64,000 nt of DNA from Chitinophagaceae bacterium (GTDB lineage Bacteria; Bacteroidota; Bacteroidia; Chitinophagales; Chitinophagaceae), in NCBI GenBank assembly GCA_023957155.1, contig JAMLHK010000008.1:62001-126000 (forward strand), in the 5' to 3' direction. Below, one piece after another: positions 55,450 through 64,000 of this stretch. The stretch's first letter is position 1. Each line of letters opens with the position of its first letter. The translations under genes and the position numbers were made by a program. The notes below the pieces were generated by a model. The model saw only the letters and a list, made by a program, of their open reading frames with translations, did no database searches and was not told where the DNA came from.

Positions 55450-56904
55450 ATGCACAAGGAAATTATCGAACATGGGCTTACATGGAACCGGCGGCGGTTT
55501 TTGTCGGCCATGAGCCTGGGTGTGGGAAGCATTGCATTAGGCTCTTTGCTGATGCCCGATCTGTTCAGCCAGGCTGCAGGTGAAGAGGCTGCGCTGCCCC
55601 CCGGCATTCCGCATTTTGCGCCTAAAGCTAAAAGAGTCATCTACCTGTTCCAGAACGGTGCTCCGTCACAGCAGGAGTTATTCGATTATAAGCCGAAGCT
55701 CAGGGAAATGATGGGGGAAGAGATCCCTCCTTCCGTGCGGGGTACGCAACGCCTTACCGGCATGACGGCCAACCAGTCTTCCTTTCCTTTAGTGGGATCT
55801 TTTGTTGATTTTAAGCAGTACGGACAATCAGGAGCCTGGGTAAGCGACCTGATGCCCTATACGGCTAAGATTGTAGATGATCTTTGTTTTGTACGCTCTA
55901 TGTATACTGAAGCCATTAACCACGATCCCGCGCTTACTTTTTTGCAAACCGGCTCGCAGCAGGGCAACCGCCCCAGCATGGGGTCATGGCTTAGCTATGG
56001 ATTAGGCAATGAAAATAAAAATCTGCCCAGTTTTACGGTATTGCTTTCCCGCGGTGTAGGCAATGGACAGGGCGTGTATTCCAAACTCTGGTCGAACGGT
56101 TTTTTGGATTCTGTTCACCAGGGGGTTCAGTTCAGTAAGGGAGAGAACCCGGTACTTTATATCCGTGATCCGGAGGGTATGAGCAGGAAAGATCGCAGGG
56201 AAATGCTCGACAACCTGGCAGCATTAAATGAAATGTCTTACGCTGCATTCGGCGATCCCGAAATAACGGCAAAAGTGCAGCAATATGAAATGGCTTACCG
56301 GATGCAAACGGCTATCCCTGAAGTAATGGACCTGTCTAAAGAGCCGGATGATATTGTTAAGCTGTATGGGCCGGACTGCCTGGTACCCGGAACCTATGCT
56401 GCCAATTGTTTGCTGGCCCGTAAATTATCTGAGAACGGTGTTCGCTTTGTACAATTATACCACCAGGGATGGGACCAGCACGGCAATCTTCCTTTTGAAA
56501 TAGCTAAGCAGGCGATGGATGTAGACCAGGCATCTGCGGCCCTGGTTACGGATTTGAAACAACGCGGGCTGTTAGACGAAACGCTGGTGATATGGGGAGG
56601 AGAATTTGGACGTACCAGCTATACCCAGGGCAGGCTTACGGCTGATAATTACGGGCGCGACCATCACCCGCGTTGCTTTACGATATGGATGGCAGGCGGG
56701 GGCATTAAGCCCGGTATGGTATATGGTGAAACCGATGAGCTGGGGTACAACATTGTAAAGAACCCGGTGCATGTTCACGATTTCCAGGCTACTGTTTTGC
56801 ACCAGCTGGGACTGAACCATGAAAAGCTGATCTTTAAGCACCTGGGCCGCAGGTACCGCCTGACGGATGTTTCGGGTAGGGTAGTGAAAGATATCATCAG
56901 TTAA
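55450..56904 (+). CDS. DUF1501 family Tat-exported protein
   Basis: 484 aa, sulfatase-like alkaline-phosphatase fold. Twin-arginine signal NRRRFLSAMS (residues 13-22). Metal-region blocks HFAPKAKRVIYLFQNGAPSQ, QLYHQGWDQHGN and WGGEFGRTSY ... DHHPRCFTIWMAGGG. Usually paired with the PSD1 protein as here. Function in the pair unknown, though the fold suggests hydrolysis of sulfate or phosphate esters. Confidence 0.93.
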   Translation: MHKEIIEHGLTWNRRRFLSAMSLGVGSIALGSLLMPDLFSQAAGEEAALPPGIPHFAPKAKRVIYLFQNGAPSQQELFDYKPKLREMMGEEIPPSVRGTQRLTGMTANQSSFPLVGSFVDFKQYGQSGAWVSDLMPYTAKIVDDLCFVRSMYTEAINHDPALTFLQTGSQQGNRPSMGSWLSYGLGNENKNLPSFTVLLSRGVGNGQGVYSKLWSNGFLDSVHQGVQFSKGENPVLYIRDPEGMSRKDRREMLDNLAALNEMSYAAFGDPEITAKVQQYEMAYRMQTAIPEVMDLSKEPDDIVKLYGPDCLVPGTYAANCLLARKLSENGVRFVQLYHQGWDQHGNLPFEIAKQAMDVDQASAALVTDLKQRGLLDETLVIWGGEFGRTSYTQGRLTADNYGRDHHPRCFTIWMAGGGIKPGMVYGETDELGYNIVKNPVHVHDFQATVLHQLGLNHEKLIFKHLGRRYRLTDVSGRVVKDIIS

Positions 56905-56958
56905 GCAACCGGGTAAATCCAGGGTTTAACCTTTTAATTTTAACCGACCGGTTTTTCA

Positions 56959-59115
56959 ATGAATAAGCGTGTAAAGTTTTTTGCAGAACAGTTGTTAATT
57001 GTATTCAATGTATTCATTACGTTCCTGCTGGTATTTGAAAGCAAGCTGGAGGTGCCGGCCTGGCTACAGCCTCTTGGTCGTATGCACCCGCTGCTGCTTC
57101 ACTTTCCCATTGTGCTGCTGTTGCTGGCTATAGGCCTGCAGTGGTATACAGGCTCTTCCGCCAGGAGTGCCGGAAACGTTTACGGGGTATTTTCACGAAA
57201 CCTCCTGTTGTCAGGGGCTTTGCTTTCAGGCGTTACCGTGATCATGGGATTATTCCTTTCCCGGGAAGAAGGTTATTTAGGTGATACTTTGCTGTGGCAT
57301 AAATGGACAGGCGTAGGGATCTTTTTCCTGGCATCCGTGATATACCTGGTATCCGGTACATCCTGGTATAAAGGGATTATAATGAAAGCAGCCGGCACTC
57401 TGGCTATAGCTTCGCTTGTACTTACCGGCCATTTCGGCGCCAGCTTAACACACGGTGAAGATTTTATTCTGCAGCCATTGTCCGTGTATTACGAAGCTCC
57501 TCCCGTGCCTGTTGACCAGGCTATTGTTTTTGATCATCTGATCCGGCCCGTCTTTGAAAAGAAATGCATAAGCTGCCATAATCCCGATAAGCTGAAAGGA
57601 GAGTTAATACTGGCTGATTCCGCATCCATCGTTGAGGGAGGAAAAACAGGTAAACTGTTTGTGCCGGGAAATCCCGGTATCAGCTTGCTGATGGAACGGG
57701 TACATCTTCCCTTGGAAGAGAAAAAACACATGCCTCCCAAAGGGAAGACCCAGCTTACCGAAAATGAAATTGCGCTGCTTACCGCATGGATAAGGGGTGG
57801 AACACCTTTTACGCAAAAAGTGGTGGACTTGCCTCCCGATGATTCTTTGCGCTTGCTGGCAGCAGCTGTGCTAAAGCCGGTGGAAACAAAGGAGGAGCAG
57901 TTTGATTTTGCGGCGGCTGATGAAAAAATAATTGCAAAGCTGAATACAGACTACGTTACCATTGCACCATTATCAAGATCATCCCCTGCGCTGGAAGTGA
58001 ATATATATAACAGGGCCGCCTACACGAAAAAGCAACTGGAAGCCTTAACGGAGATCCGGAAGCAGATAGTCGCGCTCAATCTTAATAAGCTACCGGTTAC
58101 GGATGAGGATCTGAAGATCATAGCGCAGTTTGAGAACCTGCGTCAATTGGATTTGAATTTTACGGATATTACCGCCGGCGGGTTAAAGGAGCTTGCGCCG
58201 CTCAGGCACCTGAAGCGGTTGATGGCATCGGGTACAGCAATACAATATAACGAGCTGAAAGCGCAGTTGCCCTTATTTAAAAGTCTTGAAATCGTTTCGA
58301 TATGGAATACGGCTATAACACCCGGCGAAGCAGAGCAATTGCAAAAAGACTATCCTTCCATTGCTTTCATTAAGGGGTTTACGGATGACGGAAGTAACCC
58401 GCTTAAGCTGAATCCGCCGCAAATAGCAAATAGCAGCGTTGTATTTGACGGTCAGCTGCCGTTGCAGTTAATGCACCCGGTAAAAGGAGTACAGCTGTAT
58501 TACACAACAGATGGCAGCGATCCGGATAGTATACACTCCAGGTTGTTTGACTCCGGACTGGTTATCACCGAAAATACCACCATCAGGGCCAAGGCGTTCA
58601 AGGAGGGATGGTATTCCAGCGAGATAGCCGAGTTTGGTTTTTTCCGGAACCGGTATGTGCCCGACAGCGTACGGTTGCTATATCCCCTGAACAGCGTTCA
58701 CCAGGCAGAAGATGCGCATACGTTCTTTAATACGAAGCTGGGTGTTATAGGCGCCAATAATCCTGCATGGGCCAACTATTTTGCCGGTGTACGCCATAAC
58801 GATCTGGCATTGGTATCTGAATTTAAGCAGCCCGTTACCCTGTATTCCGTTGGGCTGCATTATATGGTTGAGGAAGCCACCGGCATATATCCCCCGGCAT
58901 GGGTAGAGGTATGGGGCGGGGAAAATGAACACCGGTTGAAACTGCTGGTGAAAATGAAGCCTCCGCTTCCTGCCCGGGGCGATACGCCTTCACTGAAGCT
59001 GGTGGAAGGAAGCTTTACGCCCCAGACATTGTCTTATCTTAAAATTATTGCCCGGCCCTATGCAGACGGTGAACACAAGAAGCTGCTGCTGGTAGATGAA
59101 ATGTTCCTGAATTGA
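56959..59115 (+). CDS. DUF2231 membrane cytochrome with chitobiase-like C-domain
   Basis: 718 aa. Five membrane helices in residues 12-158 (DUF2231; HFPIVLLLLAIG among them), heme motif CISCH at 203-207 (PSCyt1-like), an LRR-like stretch at about 380-465 (LRQLDLNFTDITAGGLKEL), and a chitobiase/FN3-type domain (GVQLYYTTDGSDPDS) then a terminal discoidin-like part. Third gene of the PSD1-DUF1501 set (gaps 67 and 54 bp). Probably an electron-carrying inner-membrane protein with a periplasmic glycan-binding part. Confidence 0.9.
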   Translation: MNKRVKFFAEQLLIVFNVFITFLLVFESKLEVPAWLQPLGRMHPLLLHFPIVLLLLAIGLQWYTGSSARSAGNVYGVFSRNLLLSGALLSGVTVIMGLFLSREEGYLGDTLLWHKWTGVGIFFLASVIYLVSGTSWYKGIIMKAAGTLAIASLVLTGHFGASLTHGEDFILQPLSVYYEAPPVPVDQAIVFDHLIRPVFEKKCISCHNPDKLKGELILADSASIVEGGKTGKLFVPGNPGISLLMERVHLPLEEKKHMPPKGKTQLTENEIALLTAWIRGGTPFTQKVVDLPPDDSLRLLAAAVLKPVETKEEQFDFAAADEKIIAKLNTDYVTIAPLSRSSPALEVNIYNRAAYTKKQLEALTEIRKQIVALNLNKLPVTDEDLKIIAQFENLRQLDLNFTDITAGGLKELAPLRHLKRLMASGTAIQYNELKAQLPLFKSLEIVSIWNTAITPGEAEQLQKDYPSIAFIKGFTDDGSNPLKLNPPQIANSSVVFDGQLPLQLMHPVKGVQLYYTTDGSDPDSIHSRLFDSGLVITENTTIRAKAFKEGWYSSEIAEFGFFRNRYVPDSVRLLYPLNSVHQAEDAHTFFNTKLGVIGANNPAWANYFAGVRHNDLALVSEFKQPVTLYSVGLHYMVEEATGIYPPAWVEVWGGENEHRLKLLVKMKPPLPARGDTPSLKLVEGSFTPQTLSYLKIIARPYADGEHKKLLLVDEMFLN

Positions 59116-59314
59116 TAAATGGGTATGCTGTCCTCACAGGTGATCACAAACATACTACTACCTGCCGGTGGGGAATACGATACGTTACGGTTATAAGCTT
59201 AAGAAACCATATCGTCCTGAATGTGGATAAGTAATATAACTAAAAACGAAACCGGGCAACCTGATGTGGAAAATGCGGGAGCAAATGTTCCTCCAAGTTT
59301 GCGAAATTTGCAAA

Positions 59315-62300
59315 ATGAGCCAGTTTTCCCATCTGCATGTACACACCCAATATTCTTTGCTGGATGGAGCTGCATCTATCAGCGGCTTGTTCCAAAAGGC
59401 AATTAAAGATGAGATGCCGGCATTGGCCATCAGCGATCATGGCAATATGTTTGGCGTATTTTCTTTTGTTGCCGAAGCCTATAAGCACCGGGTGAACCCG
59501 GATGATAAAAAAAGTCCTTTAAAGGTTAAGCCGGTTGTGGGTTGTGAGTTTTATATTACGGAGAACCGGCTTCGCAAGGTATTTTCCAAAGAAGAGCGGG
59601 ATCCGCGGCATCACCAGATATTATTGGCTAAAAATGAAACCGGTTATCGCAATCTCAGTAAGCTCACCTCCCTGGGTTTTATTGAAGGCATGTACAGTAA
59701 ATATCCGCGCATTGATAAATCCCTTATCCATAAATATCATGAAGGATTAATTGCTACTACCTGCTGCTTAGGCGCCTTAGTTCCCCAAACCATCTTACAG
59801 AAAGGCGAAGAAGAAGGGGAGAATGAATTTAAATGGTGGCTGAATATTTTTCAGCAGGATTTTTACGTGGAATTGCAACGTCATGGCATACCCGAACAGG
59901 AAAAAGTGAATGCGGTTTTACTGAAATACGCAAAAAAATATAATGTTAAGGTTATTGCGTCCAATGATTCACATTATGTAGATCAGAAGGACTTTAATGC
60001 GCATGATATCCTCCTGTGCATTAATACCGGCGAAAAACAGGCTACCCCCGCCTTGCGTGAATTTTCGGATGATGATGCCGGGGTTAAAAACAAACGGTTC
60101 GCTTTTCCCAACGATCAGTTTTATTTTAAGACCACCCGGGAAATGAAAGAAGTATTTCACGATCTGCCGGAAGCCATTGACAATACGGGTGAGATCGTGG
60201 ATAAAATAGAGCTGCTGGATCTGAAAAGAGATATCCTGCTACCCAATTTCCCTATTCCTAAAGCTTTCCAGGTTCATGACGACAATAACCTTAACCAGTG
60301 GGAATACCTGAAGCACCTTACATTAGAAGGCGCGGCAAAGCGTTATGATCCCTTAACGCCTGAAGTGGAGGAACGCATCAATTTTGAGTTGTTTACCATT
60401 AAGTCTATGGGTTTTGCCGGCTACTTTCTGATTGTAAGCGACTTCATTAAGGCGGGGAGGGATATTGGCGTTTTTGTAGGTCCTGGTCGCGGTTCGGCTG
60501 CCGGATCGGTGGTAGCTTACTGCATAGGGATCACTAATATTGATCCGATAAAATACAATCTGCTGTTTGAGCGGTTTTTGAATCCCGACCGGAAAAGCAT
60601 GCCGGATATTGATACGGATTTTGATGATGAAGGCCGGCAGAAAGTGATTGAGTACGTGGTGGACAAATATGGTAAGAACCAGGTAGCGCAGATCATTACC
60701 TATGGTACTATGGCGGCTAAGATGAGTATTAAAGATGTGGCCCGGGTAATGGATTTGCCCCTGCCGGATTCCAATATGCTGGCTAAACTGGTGCCTGAAC
60801 GCCCGGGCATCCAGCTGAAACGGTTGCTTCATGCTCCGCTGAGTACACGCGATGGAGAGAAATCCCTGGAAGAAAAGGAAGGGCTTTCTGCCGATGACCT
60901 GGAGAACGTAAAAAAATTACGCCAGTATTACCAGGGCGATGATATTCATGGCAGTGTGCTGCATGAGGCTGAAATATTGGAGGGGTCTGTACGGAATACC
61001 GGTATCCATGCTGCGGGCATTATTATAGCGCCTAAGGATTTAACGGAGCTGTTGCCCGTTGCCGTAGCAAAAGATTCTGATTTGTGGGTTACCCAGATTG
61101 AAGGAAGTGTAATTGAAGATGCTGGTGTGATTAAAATGGATTTCCTGGGACTGAAAACGCTGAGTATTCTTAAATCTGCCTTGCAGCTGATCAGGCAAAA
61201 CCACGATATTCTTATTGACCTGGACAGTATACCCTTAGATGATGAATTAACCTACCAGTTATATCAAAGAGGTGACACAAACGGTACGTTCCAGTTTGAA
61301 AGTCCCGGTATGCAAAAATATCTCCGTGAGCTGAAACCGGATAAGTTTGATGATCTCATTGCCATGAATGCGCTGTACCGCCCCGGTCCCCTGGCGTATA
61401 TCCCCAACTTTATTGACCGTAAACACGGCCGTGAGCCGATCTCCTATGATTTGCCGGAAATGGAGGAGATCCTGTCGGATACGTATGGTATTACCGTTTA
61501 CCAGGAGCAGGTGATGCTGCTTTCGCAGAAGCTGGGCGGATTTAGTAAAGGAGATGCGGATGTATTGCGTAAGGCAATGGGTAAAAAGCAAAAATCCGTG
61601 CTGGATAAAATGAAAACGCAATTCGTTTCAGGCGCTGTGGCAAAAGGGCATGATGCGAAGGTGCTGGAGAAAATATGGTCTGACTGGGAAGCCTTTGCCC
61701 AGTATGCGTTTAATAAATCACATTCCACCTGTTATGCTTTTGTGGCGTATCAAACGGCATTTTTAAAAGCACACTATCCATCCGAGTATATGGCCGGAGT
61801 GCTGAATCATGCCGGGGCCATTGATAAGATCACTTTCTTTATGGAAGAGTGTAAACGTATGGGGATAAAAGTGCTTGGGCCGGATATTAATGAATCGGAA
61901 AAAGGATTTGCCGTAAATAAAAAAGGAGAGATCCGTTTCGGACTGGGCGGGTTAAAAGGAGTGGGAGAGGCTGCCGTGGAGGGGATTATCGAAGAACGGA
62001 AAAAAGGACACTATAAGTCTATTTTCGATCTGGCAAAACGGGTTAACCAGCGGGTGGTGAATAAAAAATCGCTGGAATGCCTGGCGTATTCGGGAGCTTT
62101 CGATTGCTTTGCCGATATCCACCGGGCGCAATATTTTTATATCCCTCAGGGAGATACAACTACCGGGTTAGAGAAGATCATCAAATTTGGAAATATTTAT
62201 CAAAGCCAGTCGGCCAGCTCAACCCATACTTTATTTGGTGATTTGCAGATGCCGGAGATCATGCCGCCGAAATTACCTGATTGTCCGCCCTGGACCTTGA

Positions 62301-62971
62301 CGGAATGGCTGGAACATGAAAAGGACATTACAGGTATTTTTTTAAGCGGTCATCCTCTTGATCATTTCAGTTTCGAAATGAAGTACTATGGCATTACGCC
62401 TATTGCCGAAGTGATTGAATTCAGGGATGCGCATTTAACGCTTTCCAATGCTTCCCGGCATTTTAAGATAGCAGGATTGGTTTCAGATGTGCAGCATCGT
62501 ACAACACGGAATGGAAAACAGTTTGGTGTTTTTTCGCTCGAAGATTATTCAGGGAAAATGGAATTGGCATTGTTTGGAGAAGATTATGTACGGTTTAAAG
62601 ATCATTTTAGTCTGGGGAACGTGCTTTTTGCTACGGGGAATTTTAAGCCGCGATGGAACAGCACAACGGATTTTGAGTTTAAGCTGGGTACTGTAATGCT
62701 GCTGGAGACGCTGAAAAGAGCAGTCACCCGCCAGGTGGATGTGGAGCTGCATCCTAAGCTCCTGACTGAAGAAATGGTGGCTTTTATAGAGCGGAATGTT
62801 AAATCATACCCGGGAAAATCCGGCATCAAGTTTATACTGTCTGAACCGGGATCGGGTTGGAAAATTAGCATGTATACCCTGGAAAAAGGGTTTGAAATGA
62901 ATGACGAAATGGCTGCTTTCCTGGAATCCAATCCTGATATTGTAGTGAGGGTTACAGTTTTTGAAAAATAG
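59315..62971 (+). CDS. dnaE: DNA polymerase III subunit alpha
   Basis: Replicative polymerase, 1218 aa. N-terminal PHP domain (HLHVHTQYSLLDG at about 5-17), palm with catalytic PDIDTD (D431, D433) and the GPGRGSAAGS block near 391, DNA-binding HhH region, and an OB domain (FKIAGLVSDVQHRTTRNGK). The start at 59315 (MSQFSHLHVH) is used; an in-frame ATG at 59264 adds 17 residues without family match. Normal for Bacteroidota (about 1200). Confidence 0.96.
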   Translation: MSQFSHLHVHTQYSLLDGAASISGLFQKAIKDEMPALAISDHGNMFGVFSFVAEAYKHRVNPDDKKSPLKVKPVVGCEFYITENRLRKVFSKEERDPRHHQILLAKNETGYRNLSKLTSLGFIEGMYSKYPRIDKSLIHKYHEGLIATTCCLGALVPQTILQKGEEEGENEFKWWLNIFQQDFYVELQRHGIPEQEKVNAVLLKYAKKYNVKVIASNDSHYVDQKDFNAHDILLCINTGEKQATPALREFSDDDAGVKNKRFAFPNDQFYFKTTREMKEVFHDLPEAIDNTGEIVDKIELLDLKRDILLPNFPIPKAFQVHDDNNLNQWEYLKHLTLEGAAKRYDPLTPEVEERINFELFTIKSMGFAGYFLIVSDFIKAGRDIGVFVGPGRGSAAGSVVAYCIGITNIDPIKYNLLFERFLNPDRKSMPDIDTDFDDEGRQKVIEYVVDKYGKNQVAQIITYGTMAAKMSIKDVARVMDLPLPDSNMLAKLVPERPGIQLKRLLHAPLSTRDGEKSLEEKEGLSADDLENVKKLRQYYQGDDIHGSVLHEAEILEGSVRNTGIHAAGIIIAPKDLTELLPVAVAKDSDLWVTQIEGSVIEDAGVIKMDFLGLKTLSILKSALQLIRQNHDILIDLDSIPLDDELTYQLYQRGDTNGTFQFESPGMQKYLRELKPDKFDDLIAMNALYRPGPLAYIPNFIDRKHGREPISYDLPEMEEILSDTYGITVYQEQVMLLSQKLGGFSKGDADVLRKAMGKKQKSVLDKMKTQFVSGAVAKGHDAKVLEKIWSDWEAFAQYAFNKSHSTCYAFVAYQTAFLKAHYPSEYMAGVLNHAGAIDKITFFMEECKRMGIKVLGPDINESEKGFAVNKKGEIRFGLGGLKGVGEAAVEGIIEERKKGHYKSIFDLAKRVNQRVVNKKSLECLAYSGAFDCFADIHRAQYFYIPQGDTTTGLEKIIKFGNIYQSQSASSTHTLFGDLQMPEIMPPKLPDCPPWTLTEWLEHEKDITGIFLSGHPLDHFSFEMKYYGITPIAEVIEFRDAHLTLSNASRHFKIAGLVSDVQHRTTRNGKQFGVFSLEDYSGKMELALFGEDYVRFKDHFSLGNVLFATGNFKPRWNSTTDFEFKLGTVMLLETLKRAVTRQVDVELHPKLLTEEMVAFIERNVKSYPGKSGIKFILSEPGSGWKISMYTLEKGFEMNDEMAAFLESNPDIVVRVTVFEK

Positions 62972-63037
62972 GATGAAGCCAAATTGTCTACTCCATCAGG
63001 GTATAATGACATATCATCTTATTTGGGATATTGGACT

Positions 63038-63045
63038 TAAATTTG
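63038..63045 (+). promoter_or_regulatory. Promoter -7 box of the thioredoxin gene
   Basis: TAAATTTG fits TAnnTTTG, 54 bp before the start. No clear -33 box. Confidence 0.5.
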
Positions 63046-63098
63046 CAGGAAGTACAAGAGAATAACACATTAACTTTTAAATAAAAACTTCGTTTATT

Positions 63099-63419
63099 AT
63101 GGCACTCGAATTTACAGATGCGAACTTTAAAGAGCAGGTATTAGATTCTGATAAGCTGTCCGTTATTGATTTCTGGGCGGAATGGTGTGGTCCCTGCCGG
63201 GCAATTGCTCCGGTTATTGAAGAATTGAGTAAAGAATACAACGGAAAAGTAAATATCGGGAAAGTAAATGTGGATTATAATCCGCAATTATCTATTAATT
63301 ATGGTGTTACCTCTATCCCGGCTATCTTATTTGTAAAGGGTGGACAGGTAGTGGATAAATTAGTTGGTGCCCAGCCTAAAGGGAATTTTGTTAAAAAAAT
63401 TGAACAGCATATCGCTTAA
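63099..63419 (+). CDS. trxA: Thioredoxin
   Basis: 106 aa disulfide reductase. Active site WCGPC (C30, C33), the cis-proline VTSIPAILF and the terminal KKIEQHIA helix are all normal. Own promoter and a strong terminator, so it is likely a single-gene transcript. Cytoplasmic, no signal peptide. Confidence 0.97.
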   Translation: MALEFTDANFKEQVLDSDKLSVIDFWAEWCGPCRAIAPVIEELSKEYNGKVNIGKVNVDYNPQLSINYGVTSIPAILFVKGGQVVDKLVGAQPKGNFVKKIEQHIA

Positions 63420-63441
63420 TGTATAAGGTACAGAACTTTTT

Positions 63442-63468
63442 AAGCAGGCGGAAACGCCTGCTTTTTTA
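63442..63468 (+). terminator. Rho-independent terminator of trxA
   Basis: Perfect 9-bp arms AAGCAGGCG (63442-63450) and CGCCTGCTT (63455-63463), GAAA tetraloop, then T-run to 63467. Confidence 0.92.
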
Positions 63469-63559
63469 TTTCATAAAAAAATAACAATTTATTATCATAA
63501 TATCACGATCCGGGCTGATACGAAATATACAAAAATGATTTTATTATTCTTGCTTGCCA

Positions 63560-63567
63560 TACATTTG
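63560..63567 (+). promoter_or_regulatory. Promoter -7 box of the partial metalloprotease gene
   Basis: TACATTTG fits TAnnTTTG, 26 bp before the GTG at 63593. A weak TTTT lies at the -33 place. Confidence 0.5.
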
Positions 63568-63592
63568 GAATATATATCATAAACTATTTTTT

Positions 63593-64000
63593 GTGAAGGC
63601 AGTTTATAAGTCTGGTTTCCTTATCGCTTATCTGTATTTTTTCCTGATCTGTAATGGTTTTGCCCAACAGGTACAACAGCGTCCCGCGCGTTGTGCAACG
63701 GGTAATGTAATGGAAGAATATTTTAAAAAATATCCGCGTGACAAGGCTGTTTTTGAAAAAAATCAGTCGGAGTTTCAGCTAAAATATGAAGCAGTAAGAC
63801 GGGCAGGAAAAGAAATACCGGTTCAGCAAAGGGTAAGTGGAATAATTAATATACCGGTAGTGGTGCATATTGTAATGGATAACCCTGCATTAGTTACTGA
63901 TGCCCAGGTGCAGAGCCAGATAGATGTGCTGAACGCGGACTATGCCGGGGCAAATGCGGATTCTGTAAATATCCCGGCTGCATTTAAATCTTTTTTCGGG
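63593..64000 (+). CDS. M43-like zinc metalloprotease, 5' part only (cut by window end)
   Basis: Opens with a GTG at 63593 and runs open to the window end, 136 codons. Signal peptide (AYLYFFLICNGFAQ), a pro-region (RCATGNVMEEYFKKYP), then INIPVVVHIVMD and DAQVQSQIDVLNADYAG, which is the start of the pappalysin-like M43 protease family of Bacteroidota, usually T9SS cargo. The HExxH site would lie beyond the edge, so the assignment rests on the front region. Confidence 0.8.
   Translation, partial: MKAVYKSGFLIAYLYFFLICNGFAQQVQQRPARCATGNVMEEYFKKYPRDKAVFEKNQSEFQLKYEAVRRAGKEIPVQQRVSGIINIPVVVHIVMDNPALVTDAQVQSQIDVLNADYAGANADSVNIPAAFKSFFG

Noticed and set aside
59221..59406. Open frame upstream of dnaE
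   Set aside because: Overlaps the dnaE start in another frame, no match and no promoter.

Overview
The window reads as chromosomal DNA of a Bacteroidota bacterium, most likely a member of the Chitinophagaceae. Reasons: a SusC/SusD pair preceded by an ECF sigma factor and a FecR anti-sigma factor, a type IX secretion (T9SS) C-terminal domain, many lipoproteins of the SusD kind, and promoter boxes of the form TAnnTTTG instead of the E. coli -10. The family-level placement is inference. No rRNA or tRNA gene was seen.

Layout. (1) 0.1-8.2 kb: household and small-molecule genes: a Tat-exported Gfo/Idh dehydrogenase, YggS, CsaA, an O6-alkylguanine-DNA methyltransferase, a TetA-type MFS exporter, and a three-gene sugar set (OMPDC-superfamily decarboxylase/synthase, MDR dehydrogenase, SDR dehydrogenase). 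(2) 8.2-8.7 kb: an array of four 121-bp direct repeats. (3) 8.8-16.9 kb: cysteine desulfurase, a GMC dehydrogenase with its Tat-type small subunit, a lipoprotein, an esterase, ApbE, a REP-associated transposase (RAYT) between its own inverted hairpins, and a beta-propeller protein. (4) 17-48.9 kb: a large polysaccharide utilisation locus: ECF sigma, sterol-desaturase-like protein, FecR, SusC, SusD, a frameshifted FAD oxidoreductase, gene remnants, two paralogous beta-helix proteins, TIM-barrel glycosidase-like proteins (including DUF6067-like and DUF4091 types) and a heparinase II/III-like lyase. (5) 48.9-59.1 kb: a periplasmic sugar isomerase-like lipoprotein, an AraC regulator, a DUF4038 glycosidase, and a DUF1549/DUF1553 - DUF1501 - DUF2231 cytochrome set of the planctomycete type. 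(6) 59.3-64 kb: DnaE, thioredoxin and the start of an M43-like metalloprotease cut by the window end.

How the genes fit together. The sigma/FecR pair should sense ligand loading of the SusC/SusD importer and switch on the downstream enzymes. The lyase, beta-helix and TIM-barrel proteins suggest a uronic-acid-containing or otherwise unusual polysaccharide, but no standard CAZyme was recognised with enough certainty to name the substrate. The AraC regulator sits divergent from the DUF4038 gene and may control that arm.

Most unusual zone. Between about 25.4 and 38.1 kb the locus looks eroded: two genes carry single-base frameshifts, at least two genes survive only as start and end fragments, and two families of short structured repeats (called A, about 122 bp with 17-bp inverted ends; and B, about 110-119 bp with several hairpins) are scattered there, in two cases exactly where the middle of a gene is missing. 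Two direct copies of B bracket a VapBC toxin-antitoxin pair. Separately, base composition drops sharply inside susC (about 48% to about 30% GC on hand-counted lines) and stays low to about 27.9 kb, which points to a mosaic importer. All family names here are from reading the translations; no database search was run.
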